From contig NC_079202.1 of the NCBI RefSeq assembly GCF_026745355.1, positions 6,341,629 through 6,405,628 on the forward strand: 64,000 nucleotides of DNA, in the 5' to 3' direction. Origin of the DNA: Beta vulgaris subsp. vulgaris. Its lineage: Eukaryota > Streptophyta > Magnoliopsida > Caryophyllales > Amaranthaceae. This document shows, piece by piece, positions 33,735 through 44,249 of this stretch (position 1 is its first letter; every line of letters begins with the position of its first letter). The notes under the pieces were generated by a model. The model did no database searches and was not told the origin of the DNA. It was given only the letters and a program-made list of their open reading frames with translations. Both the position numbers and the translations under genes were made by a program.

Positions 33735-34540
33735 ATGATGGAACCAAGAAATCATGAAGAAGCCTTAACTGACTCTGATTGGATTATTGCAATGCAAGCT
33801 GAATTAAATGAGTTTGAAAGAAACAAGGTATGGCATCTAGTTCCTTCATCTAAACAACAAAAAGTAATTGGCTTAAAATGGGTGTTTAGAAACAAACTAG
33901 ATGAATATGGAACCATTGTAAGAAACAAAGCTAGACTTGTAGTAAAAGGTTATAACCAACAAGAAGGAATTGATTATGAAGAAACCTTTGCTCCTGTAGC
34001 TAGATTAGAAGCCATTAGAATCTTAATTGCATTTGCTGCTTACATGGGATTTAAATTATATCAAATGGATGTTAAGTGTGCATTTTTAAATGGCTATCTA
34101 AACGAAGATGTATATGTTGAACAACCCCCTGGTTTCGAAAATAACAATCTCCCAAATCATGTCTACAAGCTTGATAAAGCTCTTTATGGGTTAAAACAAG
34201 CACCTAGATCATGGTATGAGAGATTATCTAAGTTCCTTTTAGAAATAACTTTAAAAGAGGAAAGGTTGATAAAACCTTGTTCCTAAAATCTAAAGGAACT
34301 GATATTTTGCTTGTTCAAATATATGTTGATGACATCATATTCGGAGCTACTAATGAAACATTGTGCAAAGAATTCTCAAATCTCATGAGCAATGAATTTG
34401 AAATGAGTATGATGGGAGTTAAATTTCTTTCTTGGACTACAAATCAAACAAACTGAAAAAGGTATAATTGTTCACCAACAAAAATACATAAAGGAACTAT
34501 TAAAGAAATATGGCCTCGAAAATTCAAAGATAAATCACAC
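33735..34540 (+). pseudogene. Sirevirus reverse transcriptase
   Basis: [69 protein letters not shown] and [14 protein letters not shown] are all present. A one-base loss near 34245 shifts the frame before the catalytic YVDD (34322-34333). A second near 34420 precedes the RNase H frame. Otherwise well conserved. Confidence 0.92.
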
Positions 34541-34544
34541 TCCT

Positions 34545-35266
34545 ATGGGAACTTCAACTAGATTAGATGAAGACTCCATAGGAACAAGTGTTGATCAAAA
34601 CAAATTTAGAGGAATGATTGGTTCACTTTTATATCTAACTGCTAGTCGTCCAGACATAGCTTTCAGTGTTGGTTTGTGTGCTAGATTTCAAGCAAATCCA
34701 AAGGAGTCTCACCTCACTGCTGTGAAGAGAATTCTTAGATACCTTAAAGGAACAGATGATCTTGGACTCTACTATCCAAGAAGTGATACATTCGAACTAA
34801 AAGGATATGCAGATGCAGATTATGCTGGAGATCTTGTTAATAGGAAAAGCACCTCAGGTATGGCACAATTCCTTGGTCATAGTTTAGTTTCTTGGAGTAC
34901 CAAGAAACAAAACACAGTTGCTTTATCCACTGCTGAAGCAGAATATGTAGCTGCTGCTGCGCATGTTGCTCTCAAATGCTTTGGATAAAACAACAACTTA
35001 GTGACTATGGAATAAACTTTGAATGTGTTCCTATTTATTGTGACAATACAAGTGCTATAAGTATATCTAAAGATCCAGTGCATCATTCTAGAGTAAAGCA
35101 TATACATATTAGACATCACTTTTTAAGAGAAAATGTCGAAAAAGGTTTGATCAAACTTGAGTTTTGTCAAACTGATTATCAGATTGCTGATATCCTAACT
35201 AAGCCTTTGCAAAGAGATAGATATGAGAAATTAAGGCTTGAGTTAGGCTTAATAAAAATTAAGTGA
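34545..35266 (+). pseudogene. Sirevirus RNase H
   Basis: Frame 34545-34988: FRGMIGSLLYLTASRPDIAF, YADADYAGDLVNRKSTSG, LSTAEAEYVAAA. A shift near 34976 leads to IYCDNTSAISISKDPVHH, SRVKHIHIRHHFLRE and ADILTKPL, ending at 35266 TGA. It has all catalytic acidic residues. Confidence 0.92.
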
Positions 35267-35810
35267 TTGTTCCTATGTCAATTCCCCCATGTTTGAATCA
35301 ATTTGAGTGACTTTGTGTGCTAAAAATAATTGTGTTTAATTGCCTAAGACCATTGCAAATTGGAATGTTCCAAACATAACCATGAAGTCAAAGAAACTAA
35401 ACAACTCACAAATGTCACATAATACTCCCCTTACTGTTCCTAAGGTCAAGAAACATGCATAGTATGAAGGATATTGAATGTAGCATTAGTTGTTCCTATA
35501 GCACAAGTTCCTTAGCATTTATTTTCTTTCAAAAATTAAAATTCATAAAAATCCGAAAAATCCGATAAAATCCAAAAATTAAGGGGAACCAGTTTAATTA
35601 AAATCTTGGTTCTTTTTATCTTTTCGTTTTCTTTCTTTTATTTTTATTTTTATTTCTTTCCCGCGTGTCATAATTACTATTACATGCAAAACTTCCTTCT
35701 TACAATTCATCTAAGAAACCGTGTTCCTCTCAAACGCTTCATCTTCACCAAATCCGAAACCTCATCACACCCTTTGATACTCCATAAAAACCTCCAAACC
35801 TTCATAAATC

Positions 35811-37430
35811 ATGGCAAAAACTTCAAGAAACTCACCTTTTCCAACACCAAAAACAACCGACACTTCAAAAATGGAAATTTCTTCATCTCCAACTAAAACC
35901 CTTGAAACCGACATAATTCAAGAAAACCCCATAGAGGAACAGCAATTAGAATCTCCTAGAAGGAGCATGAGAAGAAGAAAATTGATTGGGGAAGATGATG
36001 AAGAAGAAACCCCGGAACAATCTCAGGGGGAAGAAGAAGAAACTGCACCTGTTCCTTCCAAAGGAACTGTTTCTTCGTCTTCCAAGAAAAGGGTCGAACG
36101 AAGTGAATCTAGGTATGTCTTGGGCTTTTGCGTCGATTTAGAATGGGCAAATAAAATTGAATTTCTAGAATTAACACCATTCTAAAGGAACAAGGATGGA
36201 ATTCTTGTTTGAATTCGCCTTTAATAATGCTCTTGTTCCTCTAGCTATGGACGAGTTTTGTGCAAATTTTGTTAATACTAATGGAACTTGCACAACTGAA
36301 GTTAGAGGCAAGAAAATAAGGTTTAATCAAGCAACTTTAAGCAAAGTATGGGAAGTTCCTTGCAAAGGAACTGATTTGTATTTTAAAAGGAAAGGAACTG
36401 TTTCCTTTCCGAATTTTCCTCAAGACAAAATCTTAGAATATTTTGGAGGAACAGCTGGCCAAAACAAATTAACCATAACCTACTCTCTCCCCTTCACAAA
36501 GTATTGTTTAACTTGGTTTGGAGAGCACTCATTCCTCGAACTGAAAAGAGGAATGAAGTGGGTCTCTTGGATATGTGTTACATGTTTTGCTTAGACCACC
36601 ACATACAAATCAACTTCCCTTCCCTCTTCATTCAACATTAACTCACTGTATTGAAAAACATTGTGTATTGGTACGGTGCCTTAATAACTTCTTTACTTCA
36701 TCACTTTGAAGTAAGACTTCGGGTTGGACCACCATAGGATCAAACAAGGGAACATCTTGAATGAGAAGACCCTAAAGACTTGGGTCTGTCCAAGAAGGTG
36801 TTCTCATTCAAGGAAAATGGTTCCAGTTCCTCAGGAAAAAGAAAACTGCCTCAATGATTAGAAGAGGAAATGATGTAATTTGGATAATCCTGTCTGTTCC
36901 TAACCGAGGAACATAAACCTAAGAGGCGCAAACACATTGCCACTAAGCCTAAACCCTCTGTTCCTTTGAGAGTGAGAAAGAGCACTCGTCGAAAAATTGC
37001 TCCTGTTCCTGTTCCTTCCAATGAGGACTCTCCTTTAGTCCTTTCGGATAATGAGGAACAGGTACCCTCACTCTCAAGGAACCACTACTCCACCATCTCC
37101 CAAACTCTCTGTTCCTTCACAAAAATACCCTCCATTTCACCTTCGTCCTTCTCTGTTCCTTCAAGTTTTGAGCAGTTGAAGGATGAAATAAAAGGACCAA
37201 ATCCTTTTGCTTCCACCTCCACAACTCTTCCACCCACACCACCATTTCTTCCTCCCATTTATCACCCTTCACCTTCTGTTTCCATTCCTGGAACAGATGA
37301 GCCTTCCACTCAAACCTCCCCAGTTCCTTCACAACATCCCCCATCTGCCTCTAGTTCCAAGGTAAGGAACAGGAAAATCCGGATGACACTAACTGGGTTA
37401 ATGAAGTCTGCCTTCCTGCACAACATATGA
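35811..37430 (+). pseudogene. Sirevirus extra 3' ORF (putative plant transposon protein domain), broken
   Basis: Starts MAKTSRNSPFPTPKTTD with an acidic, Ser-rich N-terminus (to 36185). In shifted frames (36196-36594) it holds ANFVNTNGTCTTEVRGKKIR and LSKVWEVPCKG, which resembles the plant-transposon (Transposase_32-like) domain. A Pro/Ser-rich segment (36966-37430) and a coiled-coil-like tail (to about 37660) follow. It occupies the place where some Sireviruses carry an envelope-like ORF. I see no clear transmembrane segment. Function unknown. Confidence 0.7.
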
Positions 37431-37660
37431 TAAAATTTTACAATCATCTTCATTGGACTTTGGATGCCAAAACTGATACTATGATAAGTCTTATGAAGAA
37501 ATTGAGTGATACCGTGGTTGCGCAGCAAAAGAAGATGGACACTATGGCTCGTACTTGGAGGAGCTGAAGGAACAGGTTGAACTACATCATGGGGTGGTGA
37601 TGAAAAAGTTGGAGGATGTGGTTGAAGAAGAAGTTGTAGAGGAACACCATTCCCCTTCCC

Positions 37661-38200
37661 TTTCTTAGTTTCTTTATTGTTGTTTCCTGTTTCTTTCATC
37701 AAGGAACACAACTTTTGTTTCTTCTTTTTCTTTTCTTTCTTTGTTTTGTTATGGAACAAGTGCTATATAATCAATGACTTTTGCTATATTGTCTATGTTT
37801 CTAAATGCTTTGCATAATTTCTTCCTTGGAATGGCTAGTATTATGTGATTGATGTTTGAGCAAGTTTACTCTTTGATTTTCTAACTTAACCACTAATGGT
37901 GCTTGCATATTGGTCTTAAGGTGTTAAATCAATTCATCAATTCATGAGAGTCTATTCTTTTTGAGGATGACAAAGGGGGAAAAGGATTTAAGGAACAAAC
38001 TGTACAATAAAAAATAAAATTGAAAAAATAAAAAAAATAAGGTAAATGAAAAATCAAAAATAGGTTAAGGTAAATGAAAAATCAAAACTTCAGTTACTCA
38101 TATAATTGTGTTTTATTTTTCATTTTCTTCTTTATGTTTTTATTTCATTCACTTATATTATTTGTTATTTTCCTTAGTTTGTACCTTTGTTGTCATCATC
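37661..38200 (+). other. Sirevirus 3' untranslated interior
   Basis: AT-rich with T-rich runs and no convincing frame. Ends in TCATCATC just before the polypurine tract, a Sirevirus trait also seen beside the LTR at 10697. Confidence 0.6.
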
Positions 38201-38214
38201 AAAAAGGGGGAAAT
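38201..38214 (+). other. Sirevirus polypurine tract
   Basis: AAAAAGGGGGAAAT immediately before the 3' LTR (TGTTGAACCC), the expected primer for plus-strand DNA. Confidence 0.9.
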
Positions 38215-39579
38215 TGTTGAACCCTAGTTTTGATAATGACAAAGAAACAAAGGAACAAACTAAGTAGTGAACTAATGAATTATTTAAGTGTATGGTGTCT
38301 AAGGTATCAATGCAAGGAACTGGAGAATACAAGTCAATGAAGAAGTCAAGAGAGGATTTCAAAGGCTAAGTAAAGAAGTTTCTATGTTGATACTGGAGCA
38401 AGCATTGGATCAAGAATAATAGAAGCTAGGCGTTTTATTTTCTAGTTCCAATGTAAAGGAACAAAGAAAGAATGGTAAGGAACTGTGGCAGAATATTTGA
38501 GAATGAAGCGTTTGTTCCTCTGTAAGGAACAAACTCAGTGGCACTTAGTAAATATGTTAAAGGAACTGAACTAATATAAGGAACTAGACTTAGGCGTGTA
38601 CTTAGTGTAACGTTAAAAGATAATGGAGTAAGTCATGCCTAGATTATAGGAAATTAGTTATTTCTAATTTCAAATGATAAAATCAGTTTTAAAAAGAAAA
38701 TCTGTTTTGGAAAAGATTTATTTTTCGGAAAATAAGAAAATAAATATCCGGTTGTTAGAAAGATTTTATTTCAAAGATATTATTTTCTTAAAGATTAGAA
38801 ATTCAGATTTAAAGATAAAAAGAGTTTATAAAAACTGATTTTCGGATAATGTTGAAGGAACTCCTATTATTTAGGAGTAATGGCTGCATTTTATCCACGT
38901 TCATTTATAGTTCATGGGATCATGGGACATGATGTAAAACGTGTTCCTTAGGGGAAGGAACATCATGGGTAAATGGATTAAAACGTGTACTCTAACATTA
39001 ATCCCACGTTCTTCATGATTACACTATAAATATAGAAGTCTAGATAAGTTCCAAATGTGTCTGACTAAGTAATTAAGTGAGTTTAACTTATTAAGTGTCA
39101 GTGCCTTCATTCTCTCATAATAGCCATTTGTTCTTTGCCTTCTTACTCTAATTCCACTAAGCTTATTTCGATCAATTGTATTTTGGTTTTTGGGGTAAGG
39201 GAACTTTGAGTGAAGTTTCTGTAAGAGAAAGGCTTTGAGTGAAGCTTGTATGTGTGAGAAAACTTCGAGTGAAGTTGAGAGGAACTGCTGTTAAGGGAAC
39301 AGTGGTTCAGGAACTTGAGTTTAGGAACTCAAGGTAGGGCTCGAGTTAGAATTAGGTTGTAACAGAGTTGTTTGCCTAATTAGTGAAAGTGTTGAGTTTA
39401 AAATCCCTAGTGGTCGAGGTTGTTTCTTCTTGTTGGGCCCAAGAAGTTTTTCCTCGTAAAAATCCCTTGTGTTCCTTTAGCTTGTTTATTCGTTTAAGTT
39501 TTAATTTCCGCAAAAAGTTACGTTTATTTCTACAACTACAATTCACCCCCCCTCTTGTAGTGTTCCTAGGGAAATAACA
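38215..39579 (+). repeat. Sirevirus 3' LTR
   Basis: Near-identical copy of 28769-30146, starting TGTTGAACCC and ending AATAACA. Confidence 0.95.
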
Positions 39580-39745
39580 TCTTTGTTTATTTTGATTAAT
39601 GTTCTTGTATACTTCTCTTTGTTTATTTTGATTAATGTTCTTGTATACTTCTCTTTGTATATAATTTCTTGTATTTTCATCTTTGTTTTGATTAATGTTC
39701 TTGTATACTTCTTATACTTCTTGTATACTTCTCTTTGTATATTAG
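39580..39745. repeat. Minisatellite in CACTA interior
   Basis: Repeats of TTTGATTAATGTTCTTGTAT plus ACTTCTCTTTG (about 39 bp). Two units also lie left of the retrotransposon (28713-28768), so the Sirevirus inserted inside this array. Confidence 0.85.
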
Positions 39746-39892
39746 TTTTTGTTCCTTTTTTTCATTTTCGTTTCATTCTTTTTATTGTTTTGGGTTTAGT
39801 ATTTTCGTTTCGTTTCTCTTCTCTTCTGTTTAATTTCAGAAAATGTGAGATTATGAGTAAAAAAATGTCAAAAAAAAAATTTTTTTTTTGGT

Positions 39893-40135
39893 AGGAAGGG
39901 CTGCGCTAGTTAGGAAAAAGCGCAGCCCTTCTAGCTCAGAAGGGCTGCGTTTTTTCCTAACTAGCGCAGCCCTTCTGGGCTAGAAGGGCTGCGCTTTTTC
40001 CTAACTAGCGCAGCCCTTCTAGCTTAAGGGTTGCGCTTTTCTAGCGCAGCCCTACTTAAAAAGTGAAGGGCTGCTACTAAAAGGGCTGCTGTCAAAAAGC
40101 GCAGCCCTACATGCCTTTTTTAGCGCAGCCCTTCT
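39893..40135. repeat. CACTA right subterminal hairpin array
   Basis: At least ten AGGGCTGCGC/GCGCAGCCCT words in alternating orientation, with the spacer CTAGTTAGGAAAA in place of the left-side spacer. These are the probable transposase-binding sites of the family. Confidence 0.9.
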
Positions 40136-40152
40136 TCATTTTTCCACTAGTG

Positions 40153-40735
40153 AATCTAACATATTACTAGTAGTACAATCAATAACGAATTATACTAAAC
40201 TCACATAAGAAATTATAACCCATAACAATCTTTCTTGAAATGAATAGAATACTACTTGAAAATGCTAGTAACCTACAAAACTACTCTTTTTGGTTTACCA
40301 ACCACAACTTACAACAACGCATCACGACACCGACAACATCAACAACCAAGAGTAATACCAGCAACACAACAACAACAACCCAACAAGAACACCACCACAA
40401 TTACAAAAATAAGAAGGGGAATTTATGAAACTAAACCATAACTGCATATCAACTCCAAATGAACTGGCTACTGTTCATAACAACTAACCAACAATCTTAA
40501 ATTCAAAGAAAAAGGGGAAGAGGTGTATACCTCTGCTCTACTTGAGCATGGACGAAACAAAGCACAGAAGGGGAGCTGAGCTCCAGCGGTTCGTCGCGGC
40601 AAAGGACAGCAGCAACCAACTGCAAGTAACAACGGCAGCACCGCGGTAGCAGGACACGAACAAAGGAGAACGCGAATAAGGACATAGCAGCAGCGCAGAT
40701 AAATCAATTCCTTCCTCCAATTATTATTACATGGA
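40153..40735. repeat. LTR-like sequence, right part
   Basis: Continues the 27171-28162 sequence after the CACTA (joined with one AAT). It carries a CAA-rich stretch (40320-40385) and a GC-richer tail (40540-40690) like LTR leader regions. Short open frames on the minus strand look like chance. TTATTACA at 40724-40731 is a candidate end. Confidence 0.4.
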
Positions 40736-41113
40736 TTACTGAGAAGTTGTTGCATAGGGTGAGGAGATGGATTCACCAATTGAGGAACAGCTTGACGAAG
40801 AAGATGGGGAAAACAGCTTGACGAACAACTTGAGGAGATGTTTTCTAATTTCTACCTGACTTCTTGCTGCTTCAAAGTTCGCCCGATCCACATTGGAAGC
40901 TGCAACATCGAATGAAGCATGGGATTCAACTTCATTTTCCTCATCCGATGTCCAACTGGGTGCTACAACATCTTGAATTTCATTTATGATGTTCTTTTTC
41001 CTTGCATCCATCGATTGTGGCTTACACTGACCCTTATTCTTATTCGACCTTTGATTGTTCTTCTTCCCGCCCTTCCCCCTTTTTGAACCTTTCGCCATTG
41101 CTCCAGCTTTCAC
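40736..41113 (-). CDS. Unrecognised 125-aa basic/acidic protein, possibly a gene remnant
   Basis: The frame starts MKAGAMAKGSKRGKGGKK (Lys/Gly-rich), has DVVAPSWTSDEENEVESH in the middle and a Ser/Cys-rich end (SSSSSCSS). It stops only five bases before the candidate LTR end, so it may be truncated. I do not recognise a family. The same reading frame is open upstream (about 41210-41125) until one TAA, suggesting an older, longer gene. It is divergent from F3H copy 1. It could be spurious. Confidence 0.3.
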   Translation of the reverse strand: MKAGAMAKGSKRGKGGKKNNQRSNKNKGQCKPQSMDARKKNIINEIQDVVAPSWTSDEENEVESHASFDVAASNVDRANFEAARSQVEIRKHLLKLFVKLFSPSSSSSCSSIGESISSPYATTSQ

Positions 41114-41463
41114 TAAGATTTAAAATGCAGTATCGTCGGAGTTATTATTATTGCAGCTTTGAACTTTCTTGGACTGTACACTTTCAACACAATCAACACC
41201 ACTCTCAACCTTGACTAGATTCTAGATGGAAACACAAGTGATATATATACAAAATATGAGATACATATTTTTTTTCTTAATATAACCGTGTAAGACATCA
41301 ATCTTGTATCGCACAAGTAGATGCATCGACTTTCTCAAGAAAATGACACTGACAATAATTGCGCTGGGCTAAGTGGAAAGACGGGGTGGAATTTTTTACA
41401 GTCAAAGTCATCTGGTAAACGTCTGCTTTTATTGAAATCTAATCCAACGTGCAACAACCAGTC
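41114..41463. other. Intergenic DNA upstream of F3H copy 1
   Basis: No gene seen. Similarity to the region upstream of copy 2 begins only at about 41425 (GCTTTTATTGAAAT, at 62777 in copy 2), so this marks roughly the edge of the duplicated unit. Confidence 0.5.
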
Positions 41464-41513
41464 TTTATACGACATGTCATCTAGAAAATAGACAGCTTAT
41501 TATTCTATTTAAG
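41464..41513 (+). promoter_or_regulatory. Conserved proximal promoter of F3H copy 1
   Basis: TTTATACGACATGTCATCTA (41464-41483), then GACAGCTTAT, then a TATTTAAG TATA box (41506-41513) about 75 bp before the ATG. The same block, order and spacing recur upstream of copy 2 (62821-62870). ACATGT is an E-box-like core, fitting bHLH control of flavonoid genes (inference). Confidence 0.7.
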
Positions 41514-41585
41514 AAGCTCATTTTCGTTGGTTTCCATACATTATAAACTACATAAATTTTTTAAGTTGAGTGTGTAGGAGAGAAA

Positions 41586-44154
41586 ATGGGTTCAATTACT
41601 ACACTTACATCTCTAGTTGAGGTGGGCAAACTTCAAAATAGGTTCATAATGGACGAAGATGAACGTCCTAAGGTTGCATATAACCAATTTAGCGACGAAA
41701 TCCCGGTGATCTCTCTCGATGGAATCGAGGATGATTCACCAGGTGGACGAAGGGAGGTTATATGCATGAAAATAGCTCAAGCTTGTGAAGAGTGGGGGAT
41801 GTTTCAAGTGGTGGATCATGGGATTGATCCTAAACTTGTTCATGATATGAGTAGCATGTCTAAGGAGTTCTTTGCTTTGCCTGATAAAGATAAATTGAGG
41901 TTCGATATGAGTGGTGGTAAAAGAGGTGGTTTTATTGTATCTAGTCATATTCAGGTACGTACTTTTTGTGTCTTTTTTTGAATTTCTTATGATAATACTG
42001 TACGTAATAAGAACAACTACTAAGTAAACGAGGGGAATTATACTTTGATTTTATTTCTCCCACTATTTGTTCTATAATCATATTTTTCATGTATATGGCT
42101 TCTGTTGTGCGGTGAAAATATACTTTTCTTGAAAGATTTCTAATACACAACATCCCCATATATTGATTTTTCTTAAAACTGGTAAGGAGAATTGCCCTAC
42201 TTATTAAGGCAATCCAACTATATAGGCAAGGCACCTTGAAACTTAAAAGTAGGGGGAAAGGATAAGGATAAGGAGTAAAAGGAATCTAAACCCAAATCAT
42301 AGGTTTGATTCAACAACTATGAGATCGTATGATACAAATCTTCCCATTAGAATGCATATACTACGTGCATAAAATGCCTTACTTTATATAATATTTTTAA
42401 ATGAGCAGCATGTGATTGTCTATATTAATATTGGCATCACATCCCTCCAATAAAAGAGAGGGAAAATAATGACTTGTCCATGTTAATAATGCATCTTTAT
42501 CTTCAGTGATTGATGTTTGTACGTGATTTGATTTTATCAGAATGAAATAGTAGCGAATTGGCGTGAAATGGTGGCTTTCGTTCCGTACCCAATAGAAGAA
42601 AGGGATTACACTAGGTGGCCTGATAAGCCCAAAGAATGGCGTGATGTGACTGGAATGTATAGTGAGAATATGATGGGCCTTGCGACTAAGCTTCTAGAAG
42701 TTTTATCTGAGGCATTGGGCCTTGAAAGGGAGGTCATGATACAGGCTTGCAAGCAGATGACACAACGCATGGCAGTCAATTTCTATCCAAAATGCCCTGA
42801 GCCCAATCTAGCAATTGGGCTTAAAAGACATACTGATCCAGGTACTATTACTATACTACTGCAAGACCAAGTTGGTGGGCTTCAAGCTACTAAAGATGGT
42901 GGGATCAATTGGATCACGGTTCAACCCGTTAAAGGTGCTTTTGTTGTCAACCTTGGTGACCATGCATACGTAAGTTTACTTACATATAGTTTATGTTATG
43001 TTGGTTTGAACTTAAAAATATATATCTGGTAAAACATAGTTTTAATCTGTAAAAATAAGTATGGATTTTACTATAGGGTACTCATGTGTTTTTCCTTTTA
43101 TTTTACACAGTATCTTTCAAATTTTTATGTTTTCTCTATGATGTCCCTTCATTGAGTCAATAGTAAGTTATTAGTTAGTTTCTTATTCCCGACATTTAGA
43201 TGGAAAATTTCGCACCAATATTTGACCTACAAGTTTATTGGTGCTTTTTTAGATTTGCAACATTTAAAAGATCATAAGAAGATAAAAGAATATGGATGGT
43301 GAAGTTTAAAGTTAGAGGAGAGAAGTTCATGGGATTTCAAATAATGATTGAGTTGATGAATTATTATATTTTTATAACAACGTTATTAATGAATAAGATA
43401 TAATAGGGTACAATAGGAAAAAAAATGTAAAAAGTTGAAGGGTACTATATATAAAAGAAAGAATAACGTAGAATTATAAAAATTACATCGATACTCCATA
43501 TGAAAACCTAATATGCTTTTTGTTCCAATTTTGCTTTTAAGTGTTGGTTTTTATCATTTTTACTCTTTCTTACTTAAATAACTCGTAAATATGATTCCAA
43601 TGAAAGACTCGACACTATTAAAAAAAATTAAAAAAAATATATAGAACCAAATAATATTTTTCGTGAAGCACAATTGACCTTTAAATATATCATTATTCAC
43701 TTTCTTTCGGTTGGTTTCATGAGTTAACATTGTGATAGAGGTGCTTACTGCTTATATCATAAATTATATTTAATCCTTTCTTTTTCTTGAATGTTTTTTC
43801 TTTTCTTTTCTTTTTTTAAAAATAAAGCAGTATGTTAGCAATGGAAAATTCAAGAATGCAGAACATCAAGCAGTGGTAAATTGTGATCATAATCGATTGT
43901 CAATTGCCACATTCATAAATCCAGACCAAGAGGCAATTGTGTATCCCCTTAAGATTGAGGAGGGAGAAAAGACAATTCTAGAAGAGCCCGTTTCATTTGT
44001 TGAATTGTACAAGAAACATTTTATTAATCACCTGGAGCGAGCCAAGGTGAAGCAGCTAGCAAAGGAACAAAAACTTTCAAAAGAAAAATTAGATTATGAG
44101 AAGCTTCAAATCGGTGGAAAAAATCATAAATCCCTAGAAGAGTTACTCGCATAA
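41586..44154 (+). CDS. F3H: Flavanone 3-hydroxylase, copy 1 (373 aa, three exons)
   Basis: Exons 41586-41954, 42541-42969 and 43831-44154; both introns are GT/AG and phase 0. The enzyme (naringenin 3-dioxygenase) is a cytosolic 2-oxoglutarate/Fe(II) dioxygenase that makes dihydroflavonols. Length fits the family (about 360-370 aa). Fe ligands fall at His220, Asp222 ([10 protein letters not shown]) and His278 (KNAEHQ); the 2-oxoglutarate site is Arg288-x-Ser290 (NRLSIATF), all at the usual numbering. [20 protein letters not shown] and [14 protein letters not shown] are family hallmarks. One oddity: GDHAYY replaces the usual GDHGHY/F just before exon 3. The frame is intact. Confidence 0.95.
41955..42540 (+). 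other. F3H copy 1 intron 1
   Basis: 586 bp, GTACGT...TATCAG. No Stowaway insertion here, unlike copy 2. No other feature seen. Confidence 0.9.
42970..43830 (+). other. F3H copy 1 intron 2
   Basis: 861 bp, GTAAGT...AAGCAG, AT-rich. The acceptor is preceded by a T-rich tract. No other feature seen. Confidence 0.88.
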
Positions 44155-44249
44155 TCAAATGCGATAACATCGAATCACATTATTCTACTCCCTCCGTTCT
44201 CTTATGTTAGATAATAATTTAAAAGTTTTAAGATTATTAGCAATGTTAT
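44155..44249 (+). other. F3H copy 1 3' flank with a Stowaway-like start
   Basis: TACTCCCTCCGTTCTCTTATG at 44188-44208 resembles a Stowaway terminal repeat. No partner end is found on either side of the copia insertion, so only a fragment can be claimed. Confidence 0.35.

Larger units (their letters stand above)
28769..39579 (+). mobile_element. Sirevirus-type Ty1/copia element, complete and very young
   Basis: LTRs 28769-30146 and 38215-39579, PBS, gag, protease, integrase, RT, RNase H, then a 3' extra ORF region of about 2.4 kb, then a polypurine tract. A copia order plus an extra ORF and long LTRs is the Sirevirus plan. The LTRs differ by about four substitutions and a handful of small indels by eye. 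The flanks show TCTTT-like sequence on both sides (left end blurred by an 8-bp TTGATAAT insertion). Length 10,811 bp. Confidence 0.93.
28163..40152. mobile_element. Non-autonomous CACTA (En/Spm) transposon, split by a Sirevirus
   Basis: The ends are CACTAGGGGAAAAA (28163) and, as reverse complement, CACTAGTGGAAAAA (40152). A perfect 3-bp AAT duplication lies at 28160-28162 and 40153-40155. Both subterminal regions hold many copies of AGGGCTGCGC in both orientations, as CACTA elements do. Without the 10.8-kb retrotransposon inside it the element is about 1.18 kb and encodes no transposase. Confidence 0.92.

Noticed and set aside
35266..37660. Envelope-like protein in the Sirevirus
   Set aside because: The position fits, but I see no clear signal peptide or transmembrane segment, and the visible block is closer to a plant-transposon domain.
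40468..40779. Three overlapping minus-strand open frames (Cys/Leu-rich)
   Set aside because: They overlap in different frames in GC-richer LTR-like DNA, with no domain.
44188..44249. Complete Stowaway split by copia 2
   Set aside because: Only one terminal repeat is visible; no matching end right of 55311.
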